Below are positions 24,888 to 32,547 of a stretch of DNA of 64,000 bases, piece by piece; position 1 is the first letter of the stretch; each line of letters begins with the position of its first letter. The stretch spans positions 62,001-126,000 of the forward strand of contig JAQSDB010000003.1 of assembly GCA_029945725.1 (NCBI GenBank), in the 5' to 3' direction. The notes under the pieces are model-generated. The model did not search any database and was not told where the DNA came from. It worked only from the letters and a program-made list of their open reading frames with translations. A program made the position numbers and the translations under genes. The stretch comes from a bacterium (GTDB lineage Bacteria > Pseudomonadota > Gammaproteobacteria > Pseudomonadales > Moraxellaceae).

Positions 24888-24914
24888 AAAAAGCCACCTT
24901 GCGGTGGCTTTTTC
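24888..24914 (+). terminator. Terminator after the histidine kinase
   Basis: AAAAAAGCCACC-TTGC-GGTGGCTTTTT. It can stop the plus-strand operon and, in reverse, the convergent DUF3300 gene. The GCCACC/GGTGGC stem recurs at 35165, 44166 and 62161. Confidence 0.88.
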
Positions 24915-24936
24915 AGGGAGGCACATGGCGTCCGGT

Positions 24937-26346
24937 TTAATCGGGTGCCCGCGATGCGCCCTGGCGATGGCCGCCCTTGTCGCCACCCTCATCACCCCGG
25001 TCCTCATTGCGTTCAGCGGGCGCACGCGCTTTTGCCTTGCCGGACGCAGCCGGTGCGTGATTGTCATTGCCGCGGTTTTCCTGCGACCGCACCGGGCCGG
25101 ATGCCTCCGGGACAACCTGGCGCGGAAGCTGCGGCGACGGCGGCACGGATCGCAGGTGCTGCTCCGGTTGCTGGCGCTGCGGTGATTGCTCTGACTGCTG
25201 GCGCGGTGCTGATGGCGACTGGGGCATTGCCGGCAGACGCGGCACCGTGCGGTGACCGGATGTGCGGGAGGGTGCCGGCGCTTGTGCCCCGGCCCCGTTC
25301 ACCGGGCGTCCGGCCGGTGGCGTCCACTCACCGGCGCCAGGTGTTTGCACGCCTTCAACGCGATGCTGTCCTGGCACGGCTGGCGGCGTGTTGTGCGGCA
25401 CATCATGGCCACCAACCCCGCCACGGCCATCACCATGCTCCCCACCACGAATGTCACCGCGTTCGCCGCCGTGGAACTGCTCGCGCACGGCCGGGCTGTG
25501 ATAGGACACGCCATGGCGGTGTTCCGGATTGTGCTGCCAGATACGCGGCGGCAGGGGCGCATGCGCATAATTTCCGTCCATGCGATGGAAGCGGCGCGCG
25601 TCAATAATGATCCGGCCGCGGTCCCAGTCCCACTGGTTCCAGCCCCAGTAGCCGCTGACAATGCCGAAGCCGAAACTGAAACCGATGCCAACACCGACGT
25701 TGACGCCGGACCACGGAAAATAATAGGGCGGATAATCCGGGTATCCCCAGGCACCGTAGACATACATCGGGTTATAAACCGGGACATAAACAATGTCCGG
25801 GCTCACCGGTTCAATCACGATCACCTGGTTTTGTGACGACACGACCTGCTGTGCGGTGGAGCCGAGCGTGCCGGCATTTTTCGCATCGTTGCGCAGGTGC
25901 TGCACCGACGCCATCACATCCGCCTGCTGCGCCAGAAAGGCATCGCCCAGCTGTTCTGTCCAGTCCAGGTTCTGGTCCATCATGTCCAGCACCTGCGGGA
26001 ACGGCACCAGCGATTTCACGCTCGGATCCCAGCTTTGCTGGTCCAGAACATCGGCGAGCTGGTTGCCGTGCAGGCCGGCGTTGCCCGGAACACGCCGCCA
26101 GCGACTGGCCTCGACCACTTCCAGCGGATACGTGGCCGCCATCAGTATCTGGGCAAGCAGCGCATCCGGATACAGCGCAATCGGCGCCAGCATCTGGTCC
26201 AGTTGCGCCGACGTCCAGGGCGCCACACTTTGCGCAGAAGCGTCGTCACGGTTGTCCGCCGCCTGTGCCGGATACCCCGGCAGCGCCAGCAAAACCGCCA
26301 GAGAAAAAACCGGCATGAATACCCGCACTGCAATCCGCATTTTCAT
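24937..26346 (-). CDS. DUF3300 exported protein
   Basis: A 469-residue secreted protein with signal peptide (about 1-29, AQAA). Residues about 40-280 are the DUF3300 domain: LDQMLAPIALYPDALLAQILMAATYPLEV, then QSWDPSVKSLVPFP and IVYVPVYNPMYVYG. The remainder is a His/Pro/Gln/Arg-rich tail of low complexity (HNPEHRHGVSYH, many PQQ-type runs), predicted to be disordered. The function is unknown; relatives are abundant in proteobacterial envelopes. It stands alone, and its terminator is shared with the kinase gene. Confidence 0.9.
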   Translation of the reverse strand: MKMRIAVRVFMPVFSLAVLLALPGYPAQAADNRDDASAQSVAPWTSAQLDQMLAPIALYPDALLAQILMAATYPLEVVEASRWRRVPGNAGLHGNQLADVLDQQSWDPSVKSLVPFPQVLDMMDQNLDWTEQLGDAFLAQQADVMASVQHLRNDAKNAGTLGSTAQQVVSSQNQVIVIEPVSPDIVYVPVYNPMYVYGAWGYPDYPPYYFPWSGVNVGVGIGFSFGFGIVSGYWGWNQWDWDRGRIIIDARRFHRMDGNYAHAPLPPRIWQHNPEHRHGVSYHSPAVREQFHGGERGDIRGGEHGDGRGGVGGHDVPHNTPPAVPGQHRVEGVQTPGAGEWTPPAGRPVNGAGAQAPAPSRTSGHRTVPRLPAMPQSPSAPRQQSEQSPQRQQPEQHLRSVPPSPQLPRQVVPEASGPVRSQENRGNDNHAPAASGKAKARAPAERNEDRGDEGGDKGGHRQGASRAPD

Positions 26347-26625
26347 TCTGTGAGCCTGCTGTTTTTCAAAAAATCCTGGCGCGGTGATAACACCGCATCA
26401 ACCCGGTATTCACGCTTTCACTCTAGCCCGCTTTCACTAGCCGGGCCACCGGAACGCCCGCCTCTGCGCGGGCACACGCTGATCCAGACAGTGTCTGCAA
26501 GACGATGCCGCAAAGCCGCTGGATGATGGCAAAACAGGATTTCAGCATGGGGAAGCGCCCGCCATAAAAACACCCGCTTGCAGTGACGATTCTATGCGTT
26601 CCTGTAAAAACCCGGGCACCCCCCG

Positions 26626-27531
26626 TCATGTCGAGCCCTGCTGCAGTCGCTCCTTCAGGCGCGGCGCGGCAAAATCCAGAAAGGCACGCAGCTTGAGCGG
26701 CAACGGCCCCTGGCCCATGAACACGAGACTGACCGGCAAGGGTGGCGGCTCGAAATCCTGCAGGGCAATGCTCAGGGTGCCCGCAGCGCAGGCACTGGCA
26801 ATCTGGTAACCCAGCACGCGTGTCACGCCGAGACCGGCGATGGCGGCATCAATGGCGGCTTCTGCCGTGTTCACCTGCAGGCGGGGCCTGACCGCAATGC
26901 TGTAGTTCTTTTTGCCGGCTGAAAAATTCCAGCGCCCGGCATTCTTCAGGCCGGAGAAATTCACGCAAGGGTGTGAGGCCAGATCATCAGGCGTGGCGAG
27001 CCCGCCGTGGCGCCTGAAATGTTCCGGGCTGGCGCACACCACGGTGCGCACCTCACCCAGCTGCGTTGCCCGCAGGCTGCTGTCGGGCAGGGCACCGATG
27101 CGCAGGGCGACATCGACATGATCGTCGGCAAGGTTGAGATTGCGGTCACCGAGTACCAGCTGCAGGTCCACCTCGGGATAGGCCTGCAGGAAAGCCGTGA
27201 CGATCGGCAACAGGATGAGCCGGCCGAAGACCACCGGGGCGGTGACAGTGAGTTCGCCGCGCGGCGCCCGGTATTCCCCGGCAGCGGCACGCTCGGCGTT
27301 GCCGACTTCCTCCAGGATGCGTTTGCAGGCACCAAGGTAAGCCTCACCGGCTTCGCTCAGCGCAAGCTTGCGCGTGGAGCGCACGAACAGGCGCGCAGCA
27401 AGATGGCTTTCCAGCTCCGAGACCTTGCGGCTCACGGTTGGCAGCGGCATGGAGAGCTGGCGGGCGGCGGCGGAAAGGCTGCCGCTCTCGGCTGCCGCCA
27501 CAAACACGGCCATGGCTTCAAGTCGGTTCAT
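26626..27531 (-). CDS. LysR-family transcriptional regulator
   Basis: A 301-residue regulator. The winged helix (about 1-60, MNRLEAMAVFVAAAESGSLSAAARQLSMPLPTVSRKVSELE) resembles the large subgroup that autoregulates and controls a divergent gene. The effector-binding domain follows (about 90-295). It is divergent from an AhpD-like gene, with a near-palindromic box next to its own start at 27537-27551. The three downstream plus-strand genes (to 29422) form its likely regulon, perhaps responding to quinones or electrophiles as in similar clusters. Confidence 0.93.
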   Translation of the reverse strand: MNRLEAMAVFVAAAESGSLSAAARQLSMPLPTVSRKVSELESHLAARLFVRSTRKLALSEAGEAYLGACKRILEEVGNAERAAAGEYRAPRGELTVTAPVVFGRLILLPIVTAFLQAYPEVDLQLVLGDRNLNLADDHVDVALRIGALPDSSLRATQLGEVRTVVCASPEHFRRHGGLATPDDLASHPCVNFSGLKNAGRWNFSAGKKNYSIAVRPRLQVNTAEAAIDAAIAGLGVTRVLGYQIASACAAGTLSIALQDFEPPPLPVSLVFMGQGPLPLKLRAFLDFAAPRLKERLQQGST

Positions 27532-27536
27532 GATGC

Positions 27537-27551
27537 TTCCGTATTATGGAA
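27537..27551 (+). promoter_or_regulatory. Candidate LysR box
   Basis: TTCCGTATTATGGAA, a 15-bp near-palindrome with the T-N11-A form. It sits 6 bp upstream of the lysR start and 95 bp before the divergent gene. Confidence 0.5.
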
Positions 27552-27646
27552 GGATGGTTCTTGATATTGCCGTCTACTGCCACTAATTGAAACCACTTAC
27601 TGTTTCTCCAGCGGCCACCCCGGCCCGAACCTTGCGGAGAAACACC

Positions 27647-28198
27647 ATGTCACGTCTCGCCATTCCTGCCGCCATCGAACTGGCTCCTGCTGCCTCCCGG
27701 CCATTGCTGGAAGCCGTGAAAAAACAGTTCGGCTCCACACCCAACCTGTTCCGCCTGGTCTCGAACAGCCCGGCCGCACTGGAGGGTTATCTCGGTCTTT
27801 CCGCCGCACTCGGCAAGGGCAGCCTGCCGGCCAAAACCCATGAGCGCATCGCCCTTGCGGTGGCCGAAGTGAATGGCTGCGCCTACTGCCTCTCGGCGCA
27901 CACCTACATCGGCAAGAACCTGCTCAAGCTCGACGATGCCGAAATCGCTGCCAACCGCCATGGCGGCTCTGCTGATGCCACCGCCGATGCGGCCGTGCGT
28001 TTTGCCGTGCAGGTTGCCGAACAGCGCGGCCATGTCAGTGACGAAGCGCTGCAGGCGGTGAAAGCTGCCGGCCATGACGATGCGCAGATCGTCGAAATCG
28101 TTTTGCATGTGGCTCTCAATACCTGGACGAACTACGTGAACGAAGTGGCGAAGACGGAAATTGATTTCCCTGCCATTGATGTGCGCAGGGCCGGCTAA
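27647..28198 (+). CDS. Carboxymuconolactone decarboxylase / AhpD-like protein
   Basis: A 183-residue all-helical protein of the AhpD-like fold. The redox motif is EVNGCAYCLSAHTY, with a CxxC pair followed by His, as in alkylhydroperoxidase-like members. It probably reduces peroxides or quinones in the cytoplasm. ATG 27647 is preceded by CGGAGAAA; the frame opens earlier at a TTG (27587) inside the promoter. It is divergent from lysR and the first gene of a probable three-gene unit. Confidence 0.92.
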   Translation: MSRLAIPAAIELAPAASRPLLEAVKKQFGSTPNLFRLVSNSPAALEGYLGLSAALGKGSLPAKTHERIALAVAEVNGCAYCLSAHTYIGKNLLKLDDAEIAANRHGGSADATADAAVRFAVQVAEQRGHVSDEALQAVKAAGHDDAQIVEIVLHVALNTWTNYVNEVAKTEIDFPAIDVRRAG

Positions 28199-28292
28199 GC
28201 TGGCCTGACCGTGATAGCGGTGCTGCCTGCTGATTTCGCGGCAGCACCGTTTCCGTTTATTTCGTAATTTTCCCGAGCAAGGGAGTACTGCC

Positions 28293-28757
28293 ATGAACCG
28301 CCCGCCATTGCCGCCCTTTACCGCTGACAGCGCCAGCCTCAAGGCGCGCAAGGCCGAAGATGCATGGAACAGCCGCGACGCGGATGTTGTGGTGCAGGCC
28401 TACACCGCCGACAGCCAGTGGCGGAACCGCAGCGGATTCCTGCAGGGCCGTGATGCCATTCACGCCTTTCTGCTGCGCAAGTGGCAGCGCGAACAGGACT
28501 ACCGCCTGATCAAGGAAGTCTGGGCCTTTCATGAAAACCGCATTGCCGTGCGCTTTGCCTATGAGTGGCACGATGCCGCAGGCGAATGGTTTCGCAGCTA
28601 CGGTAATGAAAACTGGGAGTTCGATGCCCACGGCCTGATGCGCCTGCGCCTTGCCAGCATCAACGATCTTGCCATCGGCAGCAGCGAACGAAAGTTTTTC
28701 TGGCCAGCGGGACGGCGCCCCGACGACCACCCGTCACTGAGCGATCTCGGGCTCTGA
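28293..28757 (+). CDS. DUF1348 / SnoaL-like NTF2-fold protein
   Basis: A 154-residue single-domain protein. It has the DUF1348 wording [30 protein letters not shown], then [26 protein letters not shown] and [20 protein letters not shown]. The fold is a cone-shaped alpha+beta barrel of the NTF2 superfamily, which often binds small hydrophobic molecules. No catalytic role is established. It lies between the AhpD-like and PNPOx-like genes of the LysR-linked group. Confidence 0.92.
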   Translation: MNRPPLPPFTADSASLKARKAEDAWNSRDADVVVQAYTADSQWRNRSGFLQGRDAIHAFLLRKWQREQDYRLIKEVWAFHENRIAVRFAYEWHDAAGEWFRSYGNENWEFDAHGLMRLRLASINDLAIGSSERKFFWPAGRRPDDHPSLSDLGL

Positions 28758-28807
28758 TTTTTCCAATGGCAGCAGTGTCACTGCAGCCCGCTTGTAAAGG
28801 TTTTTAT

Positions 28808-29422
28808 ATGCCACCTGCCGCCGTATTTTCCAGCGACATCGCCTTCACGCCCGCCGTCAAGGCCGTGCAGCTCCGCAAGGGCTCGCGGCAGGGTTATGCA
28901 CACATGGAAAGCGGCGGCGCCTGGGAAACGCGCATCACTCCCGAGCTGAAAGCTTTCATCGATGAGCAAACCAGTGTCTTTCTTGCCACCGCCAGTGCCG
29001 ATGGCCAGCCCTATGTACAGCACCGTGGCGGCCCTGCCGGCTTCCTGAAAACACTCGACGACAGCACGCTCGCCTTTGTCGATTTTACCGGTAACCGGCA
29101 ATACATCAGTGTGGGCAACCTGACGGAGAATCCGAAAGCGCATTTATTCCTGATCGATTACGCACACCGGCGCCGCGTGAAAATATGGGGAGAAGCGCGC
29201 GTGGTTGAGGGTGACGAGGCGCTGACCCGGCAGTTGATGCCGCAGGGCTATAAAGCCCGGCCCGGCCAGATCATCGTGTTCACGGTTGTCGCGTGGGATG
29301 CGAACTGTCCGCAACACATTCCGCAGCGTTTTGAATCCACCGATGTTGCAGCCACGCTGGCTGCCCGCGACCAGCGCATTGCCGACCTGGAAGAAGAAGT
29401 CGGGCGGCTGCGCAACGGCTGA
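28808..29422 (+). CDS. Pyridoxamine 5'-phosphate oxidase-family flavoprotein
   Basis: A 204-residue protein with a split-barrel FMN-binding fold. Motifs are FIDEQTSVFLATASADGQPYVQHRGG, VDFTGNRQYISVGNL, HLFLIDYAHRRRVKIWGEARVV and DANCPQHIPQRF. The last is a pattern shared by a subgroup of FMN-dependent oxidoreductases often placed beside LysR regulators. It has a short C-terminal coiled coil (IADLEEEVGRL). ATG 28808 with TAAAGG upstream is preferred to ATG 28766, which has no ribosome site. Confidence 0.88.
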   Translation: MPPAAVFSSDIAFTPAVKAVQLRKGSRQGYAHMESGGAWETRITPELKAFIDEQTSVFLATASADGQPYVQHRGGPAGFLKTLDDSTLAFVDFTGNRQYISVGNLTENPKAHLFLIDYAHRRRVKIWGEARVVEGDEALTRQLMPQGYKARPGQIIVFTVVAWDANCPQHIPQRFESTDVAATLAARDQRIADLEEEVGRLRNG

Positions 29423-29521
29423 TCGCTGCCCTCAATGAGTTGCGACAAACGATCAGGCCGTACCCGCCACAATGCTTGCCGCACTGCCGCGTGAGAATCC
29501 GGCGCGCTCATGGTTCCGCGT

Positions 29522-30709
29522 TCACACGTCCAGCCGCCCCTTCGGCATGCCCGGAAAAATTCCAGCGAGCGCACGCTCGTCGAGCCCGTAGCTCTCGCGC
29601 AGGCAGGCCGCGAGCAGCATGCGCCAGTCGGTAAGCACGGGCAGGTCGCGATTCTGGTTGAGGTCACGTTCATCAAGGCCGCGGAAATCACCGAGCATCC
29701 TGCCACCCCGGATGGCGCCGCCGGCGAGCAGGGCAAGCCCGCCGTGGCCGTGATCCGTGCCGCGGGTGCCGTTTTCACGCACGGTGCGGCCGAACTCGCT
29801 CATCACCACGATGCGGGTACGCCGCCATTCGGCGGAGCCGAGGGCGTCCTTGAGGGCAACCAGACCGGCACCCAGCGGATCAAGGGCGCGGGTGAGAATG
29901 CCTTCCTGTCCGGCATGCGTATCCCAGCCACCAAGGTCGAGGAAGGCAAGCGAGAGCCGCGGGTTGGCGCGCAGCATCCGTCCCATCTGCTGCGCCTGCC
30001 GGGCAAAACCGCCGGCAGGATCGGCACCGCGCGAGGCGCCCGGCTCCATGCCCGTCATCGGCTCGTTCATGGCTGCCTCGATTTCGGTTTGTGTGGCCAG
30101 CGCCTGATCCAGGGCCTCGCCGGTGCGCTGGCCCTGATGGGCAAGGCGAATGGCCTCCAGCATCCGCCCCTGCGGAAGCTTCAGCGCGCTGCCGCTGAGC
30201 GGTGCAACTTCCACCGTGCTGTCCGCACCGTGAAAGCTGAGGGGAACCTCGCGGGTGAAACTGATGGCACCGGCGCGGCCGCCCAGCACGGCGGCGCTGC
30301 GCGCCATGAAGCCGGTGTCGCCATGACTGCCGCCACTGCCAATCTCGAAAAGATCCTGTGCCTGGAAATGGCTGCGACTGGAATCGGTAGTGCCGGCACA
30401 GGGAGCAAAGGCAAGCTCGCCGGCAGCAAAGAGAGCGGCCATGTCACGGCAGGAAGGATGCGCCGCAAAACCGGTACTGCCGAGGCGAATACCCTGCTCC
30501 AGAACGGTTTTTGACAGCGTGGGCCGCATTTCCGCCAGGCGCGGATCGTCCACGGGAGAAAAGGCAAAGAGGCCGTCCATGCCGCCACGCAGGAAAATCA
30601 CGACCAGCCGGCCCTGTCCGCCCTCGCCCAGTGGATAGGCAAGCGCCCGCAACGCCGGTAGGGCCAGCATCCCCATTCCGTAACGCAGCAATTCACGCCG
30701 GCTCGTCAT
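29522..30709 (-). CDS. DUF1501 family exported protein
   Basis: A 395-residue protein with a twin-arginine signal (SRRELLRYGMGMLALPAL). It belongs to a sulfatase/alkaline phosphatase-like family: LVVIFLRGGMDGLFAFSP near the start, FDLGGWDTHAGQEG-like text (LDLGGWDTHAGQ) and GRTVRENGTRGTDHGHGGLALLAGG near the end. This family is regularly paired with DUF1800 proteins, as here, 17 bp after the DUF1800 stop. The role of the pair is unresolved. Tat export suggests folding or cofactor loading in the cytoplasm. Confidence 0.92.
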   Translation of the reverse strand: MTSRRELLRYGMGMLALPALRALAYPLGEGGQGRLVVIFLRGGMDGLFAFSPVDDPRLAEMRPTLSKTVLEQGIRLGSTGFAAHPSCRDMAALFAAGELAFAPCAGTTDSSRSHFQAQDLFEIGSGGSHGDTGFMARSAAVLGGRAGAISFTREVPLSFHGADSTVEVAPLSGSALKLPQGRMLEAIRLAHQGQRTGEALDQALATQTEIEAAMNEPMTGMEPGASRGADPAGGFARQAQQMGRMLRANPRLSLAFLDLGGWDTHAGQEGILTRALDPLGAGLVALKDALGSAEWRRTRIVVMSEFGRTVRENGTRGTDHGHGGLALLAGGAIRGGRMLGDFRGLDERDLNQNRDLPVLTDWRMLLAACLRESYGLDERALAGIFPGMPKGRLDV

Positions 30710-30726
30710 GACTCTCTCCGCTTTCT

Positions 30727-32322
30727 TCAGTGCCGCATGAATTCCGGGCTGGCCAGCAACAGTGCCGTGCGCTCGCGCGCCGACAGGCCCCGGGCGGCCA
30801 GTGCGGTGGCCGCCGAGAGCGGCCCGACGACACGCTCCAGCTCCGCCGCATCAATGTGGCAGGCAGTGCCACGCACCGGTTTTTCCTTGCCCGCGTCGGT
30901 CATGTCCCTGGGTCGCAGGGCGACGCCCTCCTCGCCCTGTGCAAAAGGCACCCGCTCCGAGGCCGTGCCGATGGCCAGGCGCACACGCCGGGCCATGGTG
31001 GCCGGCGACAGCCACGCCGATTCCTGCGTCGGATAGCCATCCGGCGTGGTGTGCATGAACGGCGCCTGCCCCATGTCGGTCGCCGTGGCCGCGAGTACCA
31101 CGCCATTGCCGACAGGTTCGTCGCCACAGGCAGCGCGCGCCACCGAGAGCAGGTAATCGAGCGGCTCCTTGAACTTGCCGGGCTTTTGCAGCGAAGCGGC
31201 AAAGGCCCCGGAGGCAAGCAGCGGCATGAGCGTGGCGGAAATACGGCCGCCGGAACGCAGAAAGCCCTTGCTCATGGCATCCACTGTTTCGGGGGGCGGA
31301 TCATCACTCAAAAAGCGGCGGGCCAGCTTCAGGGCGATGTGATGTGCCGTCGCCGGTTGCGTGGCCAGCAGGTGCAGGGCGCGCTCGATTTCCGGCAGGC
31401 CCTCACCGGCAGGAAAACGGGTGCCGAGCAGGGTTTTCTCGCCGGCATCGTGGCGGCGCGGATCAAACAGGAACAGTCCCTGGCGCGTTGCCCCTGCGCG
31501 CTCCAGCGCACGCGTGCGCATGGCGGGTGAATAAATCCCGGCACCGGTAATGATGCGGGCGAGCTCCTGCACATCCTTCTGGGAGTAACCTGCATCCACG
31601 CCCAGCGTATGCAGCTCCAGCAGTTCACGCGCAAGGTTTTCGTTGATGCCCGCCGGCTTGTCGTGCTGCCGGGCAAGGCGCGCGGCGGGCGAATCAATGG
31701 CCGTGGACTGCGTGTTATCCAGATAGACCTGCATGGCCGGATGGAAAAAACTGGCGCGCAACAAGGCCTCGAAAGAATCCTCGGCCATGGCTTGATCAAG
31801 GGCCCGCGCGTAATCCCAGGCCAGCAGCTTGTCGAGGGCCTTGGGCGCGTAAATGGAAAAGTGGTTGAGCCAGAATGACAGCAGCGCTTCGTGGCCGGGA
31901 TTGCGGCTGTTGGCCATGGTCAGCAGCCGCGCCTGCAGCGCAGACCGGGAATAATCGCCCTCTTCACGCTGCATCACCTTGCGTGCATCGGGGTCGTCCT
32001 TGCTGTCCATGCGCGAAGGCGCGCCGGGCCCCAGGCGGGACCACACGTCCTCCAGCGGTTCCGCCACCGGCAGTGCGCTGATTTGCGCCGCCACCGGCGC
32101 CGGCAGCGAAGCATCTTCGTGAATGGCGCGCTGCAGATAATGCCGTGGCGACTCCTGCAGGGTCGCCGCCAGCGAAGCCGGCGTGGCGCCGTAGCCAAAA
32201 CGTCCGAGCATGGCACGGGCCGTCGCCTCGCCCATGGGGCGATCCATGTCCAGCCCCTCTGCCACCGCCGCATTCACGGGCAGCGCCAGCAACAGCATGC
32301 TCAGAACAATCCGGACCTGCAT
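30727..32322 (-). CDS. DUF1800 family exported protein
   Basis: A 531-residue secreted helical protein with a signal peptide (about 1-21, AVAE). DUF1800 wording includes ARAMLGRFGYGATPASL near the start, then NPGHEALLSFWLNHFSIYA and ENLARELLELHTLGVDAGYSQKDVQELARIITG, and ADPARRHDAGEKTLLG-like text later. It is the first gene of the DUF1800-DUF1501 operon. Function is unknown. Confidence 0.93.
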   Translation of the reverse strand: MQVRIVLSMLLLALPVNAAVAEGLDMDRPMGEATARAMLGRFGYGATPASLAATLQESPRHYLQRAIHEDASLPAPVAAQISALPVAEPLEDVWSRLGPGAPSRMDSKDDPDARKVMQREEGDYSRSALQARLLTMANSRNPGHEALLSFWLNHFSIYAPKALDKLLAWDYARALDQAMAEDSFEALLRASFFHPAMQVYLDNTQSTAIDSPAARLARQHDKPAGINENLARELLELHTLGVDAGYSQKDVQELARIITGAGIYSPAMRTRALERAGATRQGLFLFDPRRHDAGEKTLLGTRFPAGEGLPEIERALHLLATQPATAHHIALKLARRFLSDDPPPETVDAMSKGFLRSGGRISATLMPLLASGAFAASLQKPGKFKEPLDYLLSVARAACGDEPVGNGVVLAATATDMGQAPFMHTTPDGYPTQESAWLSPATMARRVRLAIGTASERVPFAQGEEGVALRPRDMTDAGKEKPVRGTACHIDAAELERVVGPLSAATALAARGLSARERTALLLASPEFMRH

Positions 32323-32547
32323 CCGTGGCTCCTCGGGAAATAATCGCCGCCCTTGATAACGGTCGGTGTTTTTACTTTAACGCGGCAGTGCGGCAAGCGT
32401 TGACGGCCCCAGCCGGATGTTAATGCTGAAGTGTTGAGCCAGAACATGGGCCCCTCGCCGGCGATATGCGAGCATCAAACAAGCAGGGCCGATGTATTCC
32501 GTGGCTGACCGTCACACGCTCCTGCACCCGGCATCAAGGGATATGGC

